Assembly (NCBI GenBank): GCA_964591255.1
Contig: CAZQAA010000129.1
Location: 1-12,844 of the forward strand
From: CAZQAA01 sp964591255
GTDB lineage: Bacteria > Desulfobacterota > DSM-4660 > Desulfatiglandales > Desulfatiglandaceae
Direction: 5' to 3'
Length of the DNA stretch: 12,844 bases
Of the stretch, positions 6,732 through 12,844 are shown piece by piece. Both the position numbers and the translations under genes were made by a program. Under the pieces are notes generated by a model. The model worked only from the letters and a program-made list of their open reading frames with translations. It did not search any database and was not told the DNA's origin. How positions within the stretch are numbered: position 1 is the stretch's first letter; the number at the start of each line of letters is the position of its first letter.

Positions 6732-7788
6732 AAAGGTGCCCGTGTTCAATTTCCTTCCCACCTGTATAGGGAGTGTCCCGTTTAAAGATGTCAACGCCAC
6801 ATGCAGGACTATACTGGACAATCTGCCCCTGATGCCTTTCTGGCCCCAGTTCGTCAACAGGAGCTATATGGAGGATATGATCGTTCAGTTCAGTGAAGGA
6901 CTGCCCCTTCTTGAGATCCGCGAGCAGGAACGAACCATTGTTGCATCTATGGATGGTGATGGTATGGAGAGTGAACTGGTAACCTTCTATGATCATTTCC
7001 TCGGGGAAGATGTGGATTATTTTGCCATGAGCAGGGAATTTGCCCCGGGGCTCTACGAACTCGTTGACCTGATGGGACAGTTGCCCGAAAAAAGGGGCGC
7101 ATATATCAAGGGCCAGGTTGTTGGTCCTGTTACTTTTGTGGCATCTGTTACCGATCAGGAGGGAAGGCCTCTCTTCCATAATCCCGATCTTTGCGAGGCC
7201 ATGGTCAAGGGCCTTTCCATAAAGGCCCTGTGGCAGATCAGGAAGCTGGATATCTTCAACAGAAGACCCGTGATGTTTCTTGATGAACCTTATCTGTCAA
7301 GTGTGGGTTCCGCCTTTTCCCCGGTTCAGCGTGGTGACGTGATCATGATGCTGGAAGAGGTGATCCGTTATCTGAAAGAACGCTCCCATGCCCTGATAGG
7401 TGTCCATTGCTGCGGCAATACGGACTGGTCCATGGTAATTGAATCCGGGCCAGATATTATCAACTTTGATGCATTCGATTATATGGCCCATTTTTTTCTC
7501 TACCGGAAAGAAATCGTACGGTTTCTGGAAGAGGGCGGAATCCTGGCCTGGGGGATGGTTCCTACTGCGAATCTTTCCGGGGACCAGTCTGTTGATACGC
7601 TCCTTTCTGCCCTTGAGAAGGGACTGATGAAGATATGTGAATGGGGAATCAAAAGGGAGATGTTGTTTGAAAGATCGATCCTTACACCTGCCTGCGGCAT
7701 GGGGAGCATGACACCCGGGTTGGCGCAGAAGGGTATGGAACTGTTGTATGGCTTGAGCAGGGAGATAGTGTCGAATGCCGGGGCATGA
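6724..7788 (+). CDS. MetE-core/UroD-like methyltransferase, candidate folate-independent methionine synthase
   Basis: The 354-residue protein resembles the catalytic C-terminal half of cobalamin-independent methionine synthase (MetE) without the N-terminal folate-binding half. Visible family marks are CIGSVPF (14-20), GQVVGPVTF (130-138), DEP (187-189), VHCCGNTDW (227-235) and LTPACGMGS (320-328). H228, C230 and C324 align by eye with the MetE zinc ligands in HxC and the distal Cys. D249 or D252 may stand in for the MetE glutamate ligand. Core enzymes of this kind (the MesA-D families) transfer a methyl group to homocysteine, and MesB occurs in anaerobes with the Wood-Ljungdahl pathway, probably taking methyl from a corrinoid protein. 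Assignment to MesB here is inference; another UroD/MetE-superfamily methyltransferase is possible. AGGAG at 6712-6716 supports the start. It overlaps the TPR gene by 8 nt and mutL by 14 nt. Confidence 0.72.
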   Translation: MPEKVPVFNFLPTCIGSVPFKDVNATCRTILDNLPLMPFWPQFVNRSYMEDMIVQFSEGLPLLEIREQERTIVASMDGDGMESELVTFYDHFLGEDVDYFAMSREFAPGLYELVDLMGQLPEKRGAYIKGQVVGPVTFVASVTDQEGRPLFHNPDLCEAMVKGLSIKALWQIRKLDIFNRRPVMFLDEPYLSSVGSAFSPVQRGDVIMMLEEVIRYLKERSHALIGVHCCGNTDWSMVIESGPDIINFDAFDYMAHFFLYRKEIVRFLEEGGILAWGMVPTANLSGDQSVDTLLSALEKGLMKICEWGIKREMLFERSILTPACGMGSMTPGLAQKGMELLYGLSREIVSNAGA

Positions 7789-9499
7789 TACCCGTATACG
7801 GATACTTCCGGAAACGGTTTCATCCCAGATTGCGGCAGGAGAGGTGGTTGACAGGCCCGCCTCTGTTGTAAGGGAATTGCTTGATAACAGTATTGATGCC
7901 GGGGCGGACAGGATCATTGTCAGGATCGAACAGGGCGGCAACCGTGCAATAAGTGTCACTGACAACGGTATCGGCATGTCCAGGGATGATATCCTGTTAT
8001 GCGTGGAAAGATACGCTACAAGCAAGATAGGGAGCGCAGACGACCTGTTCGCCATAGAGACTCTCGGTTTCAGGGGGGAGGCCCTTCCGAGCATTGCCTC
8101 TGTCTCCCGTATGCAGATCGTCTCCCGTCCAAAGGATATGCTTTCCGGACACAGGCTGAAGATAAGGGGCGGAAAGCTGGTCTCTGTTGAAGAAACAGGG
8201 GCCCCTGCGGGTACGACCGTGGAGGTGAGGGACCTCTTTTTTAATGTGCCTGCAAGGAGAAAGTTCCTGCGTACCGCCAGGACAGAGAGCCACTATATAG
8301 CTGATGTGGTGTCACGTATCGTTTTGCCCTATCCCGGCATCTATTTGAGCCTGGAGGCGTCAGGAAAGCCTATCGTAAGGGTTCCGGCCGCAAAAGAGGT
8401 CCTGTCGCGAATTTCCACCCTGGTGGGCCGCAACATTGCCGGGAGCATGAAAGAATCCGAAGGCGGCGGCAAGGGATTCACTGTTCGCGCCTTTTTTGCC
8501 CCTTCAGAGTTCAGCAGGCCCAGGGCAGACCGTCTTTTTGTCTATGTAAATCACAGGAATGTCCGTGACAGGCTCATAACAAGGGCAGTGCTGGAGGGTT
8601 ATGGCCAGAGACTGATGAAGGGACGCTATCCCCAGGCCGTCCTGTTTATCGAGATTGAGCCCTCCATGGTGGATGTGAATGTGCATCCGGCCAAACAGGA
8701 GGTCCGGTTCCATAACGGCCAGGACATCTTCCTGGCCGTTGTCTCCATGGTGAAAAAGGCGTTTGAGGAGATCTGTTTCATAAGCGGGGGCATGGAGAGC
8801 GGTCACAGGCCATCTTTTATCTCAGAGCCGGCACAGGAATACGCCCTGCACGCTGAAACTGTATTGCCTGGGGGAGGGGAGGATGGCCGGGAAGAGGCTG
8901 CCCAGCCTCTTCAGGCTGTTATGGCTGAAGGGCCGCAGGTCATCGGGCAGCTGAAGGACACCTACATCCTCTGCCAGGAAGGGGATGGTCTCCTGATGGT
9001 GGATCAGCACGCCGCCCACGAAAGGATCGTGTACGAGGAGTTGAAAAAGGGGTTCAGCGCCTCCGGACCGGAGTCCCAGATCCTCCTGGTGCCGTACCAG
9101 CTGGAACTGTCCGCCCGGGATACAAGGATAGCCCTCGGAAGGATGGATGAACTGTCCCGCCTTGGTCTTGAGATGGACCACTTCGGGGGGAATACCTTTT
9201 TGCTGAGGTCCTTCCCCGCCATACTTGGGGACCTCCAATGGGATTCTCTCATTCCTGAACTCCTGTCGGAAATGGAAAAAGGGGCCAGTTCCGGGGATCT
9301 TGTTTTCGAAGAGGCGATGAAGGTCATGGCCTGCCACAGCGCCCTCAGGGCCGGCCATAAAATGAGTCATGCTGAAATGACACGTCTTGTTACACGGCTG
9401 GCGGAGATGGATCTGCCCACGAACTGCCCTCATGGAAGGCCCGTGTTTAAACGGATTACCTATTATGAAATAGAGAAAATGTTCAAACGGATTGTATAA
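7775..9499 (+). CDS. mutL: DNA mismatch repair protein MutL
   Basis: MutL couples mismatch recognition by MutS to strand excision. The 574-residue protein has an N-terminal GHKL ATPase with VVRELLDNSIDAGA (31-44, including E34 and N37), DNGIG (63-67), ATSKI (81-85) and GFRGEALPSI (99-108). A transducer domain follows with DVNVHPAKQEVRF. After a variable linker (about 345-385), the dimerization domain carries DQHAAHERIVYE (410-421), which fits the DQHA(X)2E(X)4E endonuclease motif, plus ACHSALRAG and CPHGRP. This set predicts a nicking MutL of the MutH-independent type. AGGGAG at 7759-7764 lies 10 nt before the ATG, inside the preceding gene, whose last 14 nt it overlaps. The neighbouring miaA is a common partner. 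No mutS lies in the window. Confidence 0.97.
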   Translation: MPGHDTRIRILPETVSSQIAAGEVVDRPASVVRELLDNSIDAGADRIIVRIEQGGNRAISVTDNGIGMSRDDILLCVERYATSKIGSADDLFAIETLGFRGEALPSIASVSRMQIVSRPKDMLSGHRLKIRGGKLVSVEETGAPAGTTVEVRDLFFNVPARRKFLRTARTESHYIADVVSRIVLPYPGIYLSLEASGKPIVRVPAAKEVLSRISTLVGRNIAGSMKESEGGGKGFTVRAFFAPSEFSRPRADRLFVYVNHRNVRDRLITRAVLEGYGQRLMKGRYPQAVLFIEIEPSMVDVNVHPAKQEVRFHNGQDIFLAVVSMVKKAFEEICFISGGMESGHRPSFISEPAQEYALHAETVLPGGGEDGREEAAQPLQAVMAEGPQVIGQLKDTYILCQEGDGLLMVDQHAAHERIVYEELKKGFSASGPESQILLVPYQLELSARDTRIALGRMDELSRLGLEMDHFGGNTFLLRSFPAILGDLQWDSLIPELLSEMEKGASSGDLVFEEAMKVMACHSALRAGHKMSHAEMTRLVTRLAEMDLPTNCPHGRPVFKRITYYEIEKMFKRIV

Positions 9500-9571
9500 T
9501 CAAGGCACAAATGGGCAGGGGATACGTGCAGAATGCCGATAGTGTGAGAGGGCACTGGTCAAACAGCTCAA

Positions 9572-10507
9572 ATGGCGAAAATCATGAGGCCAAAGATTGT
9601 TGTTATTGCCGGTCCCACGGCGAGCGGCAAGAGCGCCCTGGCAATAAGACTGGCGGCGAATTTCGGGGGAGAGATCGTCAGTGCCGATTCCATGCAGGTT
9701 TACCGGGACATGGATATAGGCACGGCCAAACCCACCCGGGAGGAACGGGTGGGAATACCACACCATATGCTGGATGTGGTGGATCCTGATGAGGAATTCA
9801 ATGCCGCCCTCTATCGTTCCATGGCATATCCCATTTCCATGGATCTCTGCGGGAGGGGGAAGCTGTGCCTGCTGGTAGGGGGGACCGGCCTGTACATAAA
9901 GAGTCTCCTCGGAGGGCTCTCCTTTTGTCCTCCGGCCGACAGGGCGTTCAGGGAATCTCTCCGCCGGGAATGCGGACGGCACGGCTCTATGCACCTCTAC
10001 AGGAGGCTTGAGCAGCTCGACCCCGGATCTGCGGGCAGGATCCATCCCAATGACGTGGTAAGGATCATCAGGGCGCTTGAAATTATCCATTTGACCAATA
10101 GACGGGCTTCGGATCTGAACAGGGAGCACAATTTCGGTGATGCCCCCTTCAGGGCCCTTAAAATATGCATGATGGTGGAACGGGAGGATCTCTACAGGCG
10201 TATTGATGAAAGGTGCGAGGATATGATGGATGCCGGTCTGGTACAGGAGACAGAGAGGCTCCTCGCCAGGGGATATACGCCGGATCTCAGCCCCATGAAG
10301 TCGATCGGTTACAGGCACATGATAAAATACATAAAGGGGAAATGGACACTGGACGAGGCGCTGCACAACCTCCAGAAAGATACGCGCAGATATGCCAAGA
10401 GACAGATGACGTGGTTCAGGGGAGATCCTGGTTTTGAATGGATAAGCCCGGCAGATTTTGATATCATCTGCAGCAGGATAGAGACGTTTATGTATAACAG
10501 TCTTTGA
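9572..10507 (+). CDS. miaA: tRNA dimethylallyltransferase
   Basis: MiaA adds a dimethylallyl group from DMAPP to N6 of adenosine 37 in tRNAs reading codons that start with U, which stabilises codon-anticodon pairing; MiaB often modifies the product further. The 311-residue length is normal. Motifs include the P-loop GPTASGKS (14-21), SADSMQVY (37-44) with the catalytic-region Asp, TAKPT (51-55), GGTGLYIKSLLGGL (103-116), KSIGYRHM and the C-terminal RRYAKRQMTWFRGDP. The gene follows mutL after 72 nt, a frequent pairing. The start is uncertain: the ATG at 9572 has no good Shine-Dalgarno sequence, an in-frame ATG at 9584 would remove four residues, and an in-frame stop at 9545-9547 rules out longer versions. 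Confidence 0.96.
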   Translation: MAKIMRPKIVVIAGPTASGKSALAIRLAANFGGEIVSADSMQVYRDMDIGTAKPTREERVGIPHHMLDVVDPDEEFNAALYRSMAYPISMDLCGRGKLCLLVGGTGLYIKSLLGGLSFCPPADRAFRESLRRECGRHGSMHLYRRLEQLDPGSAGRIHPNDVVRIIRALEIIHLTNRRASDLNREHNFGDAPFRALKICMMVEREDLYRRIDERCEDMMDAGLVQETERLLARGYTPDLSPMKSIGYRHMIKYIKGKWTLDEALHNLQKDTRRYAKRQMTWFRGDPGFEWISPADFDIICSRIETFMYNSL

Positions 10508-10522
10508 AGGAGAGGCCTGATT

Positions 10523-11710
10523 TTGGGATTTTACTGCGGGAAAAAAGGCGGTGTGTTCGCCATGCTGGCTGTGTGCCTGTTATTCGTCTGTTTCCAGGCA
10601 ATATGCACAGGGGCTGAAACAGGCGGCAGGAACCCGGACAAAAAGAATGAGATCGTTGTTGCGGGCAGTTCCAGGATAAGGGGAGAAAACATGGCCCTGG
10701 CAAGGAATATGGCTATCACGCAGGCATTGATGAGGGGGGTGGAGGACTACCTCCTCTCGCGGCTGGGGGTCCGCGGCATGGCGGACAATTTTGAGAGGAT
10801 TGCCAGGGAAATCATACCAAAGGCCCGCGAAGAGGTGGAGATATTCCATATCGTTTCCGAATGTCAGATAAACGATACGTATAATGTCCTTGTCCGTCTC
10901 CGGATAAATGAGGCCCTCATGGACAGGAACATGAGGGATGCCGGGCTTCTCTCTTTCGGGGATGCCGGTCTGAGGGTCCTTGTCATGATTTCCGAGACAT
11001 ATAATGGAGATGTTTCCTTCTGGTGGAAGGATCCGGAGATATACACCTCCCTGGGAGTGGTGGAGGTGGCCCTTAATAATCTGCTTCAACAGAGGGGGAT
11101 AACGCCGGTAGACAGGACGTCGGGCGTTTCCGATGTCCATGCCTATACGAAACTTGAGGCCCTGTACCTGGAAGACGCGGATATAGTCAGGTGGGGGAGA
11201 CTCTTTTCAGCCGATGTAGTGATCTATGGACATGCCCGGTTGGAAGATCAGGGAAAGATATCCCTTGAGCTTGTTGCTGTTGATGTAGATCGGGGTAACA
11301 GGATTTACAAGGATTATGAGATTGAAGAGACGGAAAAGGGGATTGAGGGGAAAAAAGGCATTGTCAGAAGTACGGGCAGACTCATGAACCGCCTGGCCCC
11401 GAGGCTGGTTCCGGCTCTTCTGGGGCCTGGCATCACAGGCCGGAATGAGATCCGATCCCTGGAGGTTGAACTGGAAGGGTTGAGGAATTTCAGGCAGTGC
11501 AGGGTATTCAGGGACTTTTTAAGATCAGGGATAAAGGGGGTAAGGTCCGTGGTGCAGAGCAGGATAAGCCGGGACAGTGTCTCTTTATCCGTTGAATTTG
11601 AAGGAGAGAGACAACTCCTGCTGGACCGAATCCTGCGCCATCCTGAACTTCCTTTTCCCCTGGCTCCGGCTGCCGCCAAAGGGGAAGAGATCATACTCAG
11701 GATCCAGTAA
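10523..11710 (+). CDS. Predicted secreted FlgT/CsgG-like envelope protein
   Basis: I do not recognise a named gene. The 395-residue protein has a hydrophobic N-terminal segment (about 12-30, AMLAVCLLFVCFQAI) that looks like a signal peptide; the nearby Cys does not sit in a good lipobox. Residues about 43-140 have the pattern ARNMAITQALMRGVEDYL followed by a helix and beta-strands, like the N-terminal domain of the flagellar assembly protein FlgT. Residues about 150-300 (GRLFSADVVIYGHARL, ELVAVDVDRGNRIY) resemble the middle domain of FlgT and CsgG/TolB-type periplasmic folds. The end (about 310-395) may be a third alpha/beta domain. The TTG start follows AAGGAGAGG with suitable spacing, 15 nt after the miaA stop. 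GTG at 10553 or ATG at 10562 are alternatives. With no flagellar genes nearby, a different envelope role is likely. The domain reading is by eye. Confidence 0.6.
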   Translation: MGFYCGKKGGVFAMLAVCLLFVCFQAICTGAETGGRNPDKKNEIVVAGSSRIRGENMALARNMAITQALMRGVEDYLLSRLGVRGMADNFERIAREIIPKAREEVEIFHIVSECQINDTYNVLVRLRINEALMDRNMRDAGLLSFGDAGLRVLVMISETYNGDVSFWWKDPEIYTSLGVVEVALNNLLQQRGITPVDRTSGVSDVHAYTKLEALYLEDADIVRWGRLFSADVVIYGHARLEDQGKISLELVAVDVDRGNRIYKDYEIEETEKGIEGKKGIVRSTGRLMNRLAPRLVPALLGPGITGRNEIRSLEVELEGLRNFRQCRVFRDFLRSGIKGVRSVVQSRISRDSVSLSVEFEGERQLLLDRILRHPELPFPLAPAAAKGEEIILRIQ

Positions 11711-11769
11711 GATCAGACCCGGGCACAGGGCTTCGGTATAACCCCGATTTTGAGTAACACCAGTCGCTT

Positions 11770-12324
11770 ATGACCATTCCCAATCTGATTACCAGCATAA
11801 GGATCATACTTGCACCCATTTTCATCATTTTCCTTATCAATGATGATATATTGTCGGCCCTCGTAGTCTTTATCATTGCCGGTTTGAGTGATGGGGTTGA
11901 CGGTTTTATTGCCAGGGTCTATGACCAGAAAAGCAAAATCGGCGCATATCTTGATCCTCTTGCCGACAAGATACTCCTGGTAGCGGCCTTTATCATCCTC
12001 TCCATAAGGGGGTTTGTCCCCTCCTGGCTTACTGTCGTGGTAATCAGCAGGGATATCCTGATACTGCTTGGTGTGCTGGTCCTCTTTTTAAACGGAATAG
12101 ACTTTGCGATACGGCCGTCGGTTCTGAGCAAAATGACTACCTGCATGCAGCTTTTCACCGTGTTTGTTTCCCTTTCAGAGGCCCATTTTGCGGTTTTCGG
12201 CGAACTGGATAACTATGTCTTTGCCGTTACCGGCATCCTGACCATAAGCTCGGGGCTCCATTATATGCGCTTCTGGTTCAGGATGATAGGTGACGGATCT
12301 TCAAACGGGAATGATACGGCTTGA
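11770..12324 (+). CDS. pgsA: CDP-diacylglycerol-glycerol-3-phosphate 3-phosphatidyltransferase
   Basis: PgsA makes phosphatidylglycerophosphate from CDP-diacylglycerol and glycerol-3-phosphate, the committed step to phosphatidylglycerol and cardiolipin. It is an inner-membrane enzyme. The 184-residue length is typical. The CDP-alcohol phosphatidyltransferase signature DGxxDGxxARxxxxxxxxGxxxDxxxD is complete: D41, D44, G45, A48, R49, G58, D62 and D66. The N-terminus MTIPNLITSIRIILAPIFII matches the family opening. Several hydrophobic segments follow. The ATG has only a weak ribosome binding site, and an in-frame stop shortly upstream excludes a longer form. A related CDP-alcohol transferase (for example phosphatidylserine synthase) is less likely given the opening NLIT motif and length. 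Confidence 0.88.
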   Translation: MTIPNLITSIRIILAPIFIIFLINDDILSALVVFIIAGLSDGVDGFIARVYDQKSKIGAYLDPLADKILLVAAFIILSIRGFVPSWLTVVVISRDILILLGVLVLFLNGIDFAIRPSVLSKMTTCMQLFTVFVSLSEAHFAVFGELDNYVFAVTGILTISSGLHYMRFWFRMIGDGSSNGNDTA

Positions 12325-12347
12325 CAATCATAAGTTCGGCTGATAAT
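12321..12347 (+). promoter_or_regulatory. Predicted promoter of the tRNA-Val gene
   Basis: A perfect TTGACA -35 hexamer (12321-12326) overlaps the last codon and stop of pgsA. GATAAT (12342-12347) is a one-mismatch -10 box at 15 bp spacing, on the short side; TAATAA at 12344-12349 would give 17 bp but matches less well. Transcription would start around 12354, about 10 nt before the mature tRNA 5' end. Confidence 0.55.
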
Positions 12348-12363
12348 AAGGCAGTAAAAGTGT

Positions 12364-12438
12364 AGGCACGTAGCTCAGGGGGAGAGCGCTACCCTGACAC
12401 GGTAGAAGTCACGGGTTCAAATCCCGTCGTGCCTACCA
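12364..12438 (+). tRNA. tRNA-Val (anticodon GAC)
   Basis: The 75-nt sequence folds into a full cloverleaf. The acceptor stem is AGGCACG (12364-12370) pairing with CGTGCCT, followed by discriminator A and an encoded CCA (12436-12438). The D stem is GCTC/GAGC around AGGGGGA. The anticodon stem CTACC/GGTAG encloses the loop CTGACAC, placing GAC at positions 34-36 after the expected U33. The T stem ACGGG/CCCGT encloses TTCAAAT. GAC reads GUC and GUU valine codons. All stems are fully paired. Confidence 0.96.
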
Positions 12439-12586
12439 GCCTGCCACAAGATGCATCTGCCGTTTCCCGGATTATCTTTTTTTGCGGCGTTTGGACCTTT
12501 TATGTTTCGTGCGGCGGGCCTGATATTTTGCCCTGAGCCGTTTGATGGTCCTGAGGTTGGCCCTTTAAGCGTGGTAATGAACAAAA
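12439..12586. other. Spacer between tRNA-Val and the convergent gene
   Basis: I see no confident gene here. It contains a T-run (12477-12483) without a clear preceding hairpin, so the terminator of the tRNA transcript is unclear. On the minus strand, 12564 down to 12472 is an open frame without a usual start codon that would encode a very basic tail; see findings. Confidence 0.4.
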
Positions 12587-12614
12587 AAACCCGGTCACAG
12601 GCATGACCGGGTTT
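12587..12614 (-). terminator. Rho-independent terminator of the right-edge gene, possibly bidirectional
   Basis: AAACCCGGTCA (12587-12597) and TGACCGGGTTT (12604-12614) form a perfect 11-bp stem around the 6-nt loop CAGGCA. In the minus-strand transcript the stem runs into seven consecutive U (complement of 12583-12589), a textbook terminator, 28 nt after the stop codon of the CTERM gene. On the plus strand the tail is TTTCTATTTT, so it could also stop transcription from the tRNA side. Confidence 0.9.
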
Positions 12615-12642
12615 CTATTTTCATCAACATGATATGTATATG

Positions 12643-12844
12643 TCAGGGCATATTCTTTTTTCTCCTGCGGCCGCCGAACGCCACAAGCCCGATCAGGCCC
12701 GAACCCAGAAGCCAGACTGCCGATGGGATGGGGACAGGGGCCACGTCAGATGCAATGACAGGCCCGCCGGCATTATAACTGGCAGCCATCTTTAACAGCC
12801 ATTGATTCACAGGACCTGCGCTGTCGTATTTATAAGCATGATAC
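12643..12844 (-). CDS. C-terminus of a VPxP-type CTERM (exosortase-sorted) surface protein, partial
   Basis: The minus strand encodes at least 66 residues ending at a TGA (complement of 12643-12645); the 5' end lies beyond the right window edge. The C-terminus is a classic tripartite sorting signal: a VPIP motif, a hydrophobic segment AVWLLGSGLIGLVAF, and a basic end GGRRRKKNMP. This matches PEP-CTERM/VPLPA-CTERM type signals, which are recognised by exosortases that process the protein at the membrane for export or surface attachment, often together with exopolysaccharide genes. The preceding residues (DSAGPVNQWLLKMAASYNAG) give no clue to the mature domain. The following terminator supports a real gene end. 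The exosortase is not in the window. An N-terminal signal peptide is expected outside the window. Confidence 0.85.
   Translation of the reverse strand, partial: YHAYKYDSAGPVNQWLLKMAASYNAGGPVIASDVAPVPIPSAVWLLGSGLIGLVAFGGRRRKKNMP

Noticed and set aside
8822..9433. Minus-strand open frame (203 codons) opposite the mutL C-terminal domain
   Set aside because: The sense strand encodes the conserved endonuclease, ACHSALRAG and CPHGRP motifs of MutL, so this is a shadow.
9500..10366. Long minus-strand open frame (288 codons) opposite miaA
   Set aside because: Antisense to a clear miaA with all motifs. It is rich in His/Pro, as expected for a shadow frame.
11732..11743. 12-mer TTCGGTATAACC repeated at 229-240 and 11732-11743
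   Set aside because: Only two copies, no matching -35 hexamer at either site and no shared flanking context, so probably chance.
12449..12458. AGATGCATCT palindrome and following T-run as a tRNA terminator
   Set aside because: The palindrome has no loop and is about 20 nt from the T-run, so it does not form a canonical terminator.
12451..12606. Plus-strand open frame of 52 codons after the tRNA
   Set aside because: No ribosome binding site, it runs into the terminator hairpin, and its composition looks non-coding.
1..12844. CRISPR array, insertion sequence, prophage or defence system
   Set aside because: No regularly spaced repeats, transposase or integrase motifs, or known defence domains are visible. 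Gene content is core housekeeping throughout.

Overview
The window looks like a chromosomal housekeeping segment from an anaerobic member of the Desulfobacterota (former Deltaproteobacteria), possibly a Desulfobacterales-type sulfate reducer. This is inferred from four things: a protein resembling the DUF6178 family, which I recall mainly from this group; a stand-alone MetE-core-like protein; a TPR protein of a style common in these genomes; and a VPxP-type C-terminal sorting signal. Base composition and codon style look uniform. I see no insertion sequence, phage gene, integrase or CRISPR array.

Layout. Positions 1-29 hold the first codons of a minus-strand gene that leaves the window on the left. 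Positions 30-385 are an AT-rich spacer with two palindromic elements. A minus-strand cluster follows: a DUF6178-like gene (5590 to 3839), dprA (3770 to 2661) and topA (2650 to 386). A 59-74 bp divergent promoter region near 5591-5649 separates it from a long plus-strand cluster: an FtsB/DivIC-type gene, a TPR gene, a MetE-core-like methyltransferase gene, mutL, miaA, a secreted FlgT/CsgG-like gene and pgsA. Several junctions overlap (TPR/methyltransferase by 8 nt, methyltransferase/mutL by 14 nt), so co-transcription and translational coupling are likely. A tRNA-Val(GAC) gene follows, apparently with its own promoter overlapping the pgsA stop codon. The right edge holds the C-terminus of a minus-strand exosortase-substrate-like protein with a strong rho-independent terminator.

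Functionally the window combines DNA topology and DNA processing (TopA, DprA), mismatch repair (MutL), tRNA maturation (MiaA, tRNA-Val), division (FtsB-like), phospholipid synthesis (PgsA) and a probable folate-independent methionine synthase or related methyltransferase. Most of this is ordinary core genome. The points most worth a second look are the MetE-core protein embedded ahead of mutL, the DUF6178-like protein next to dprA-topA, the secreted protein between miaA and pgsA, and the partial CTERM protein at the right edge.
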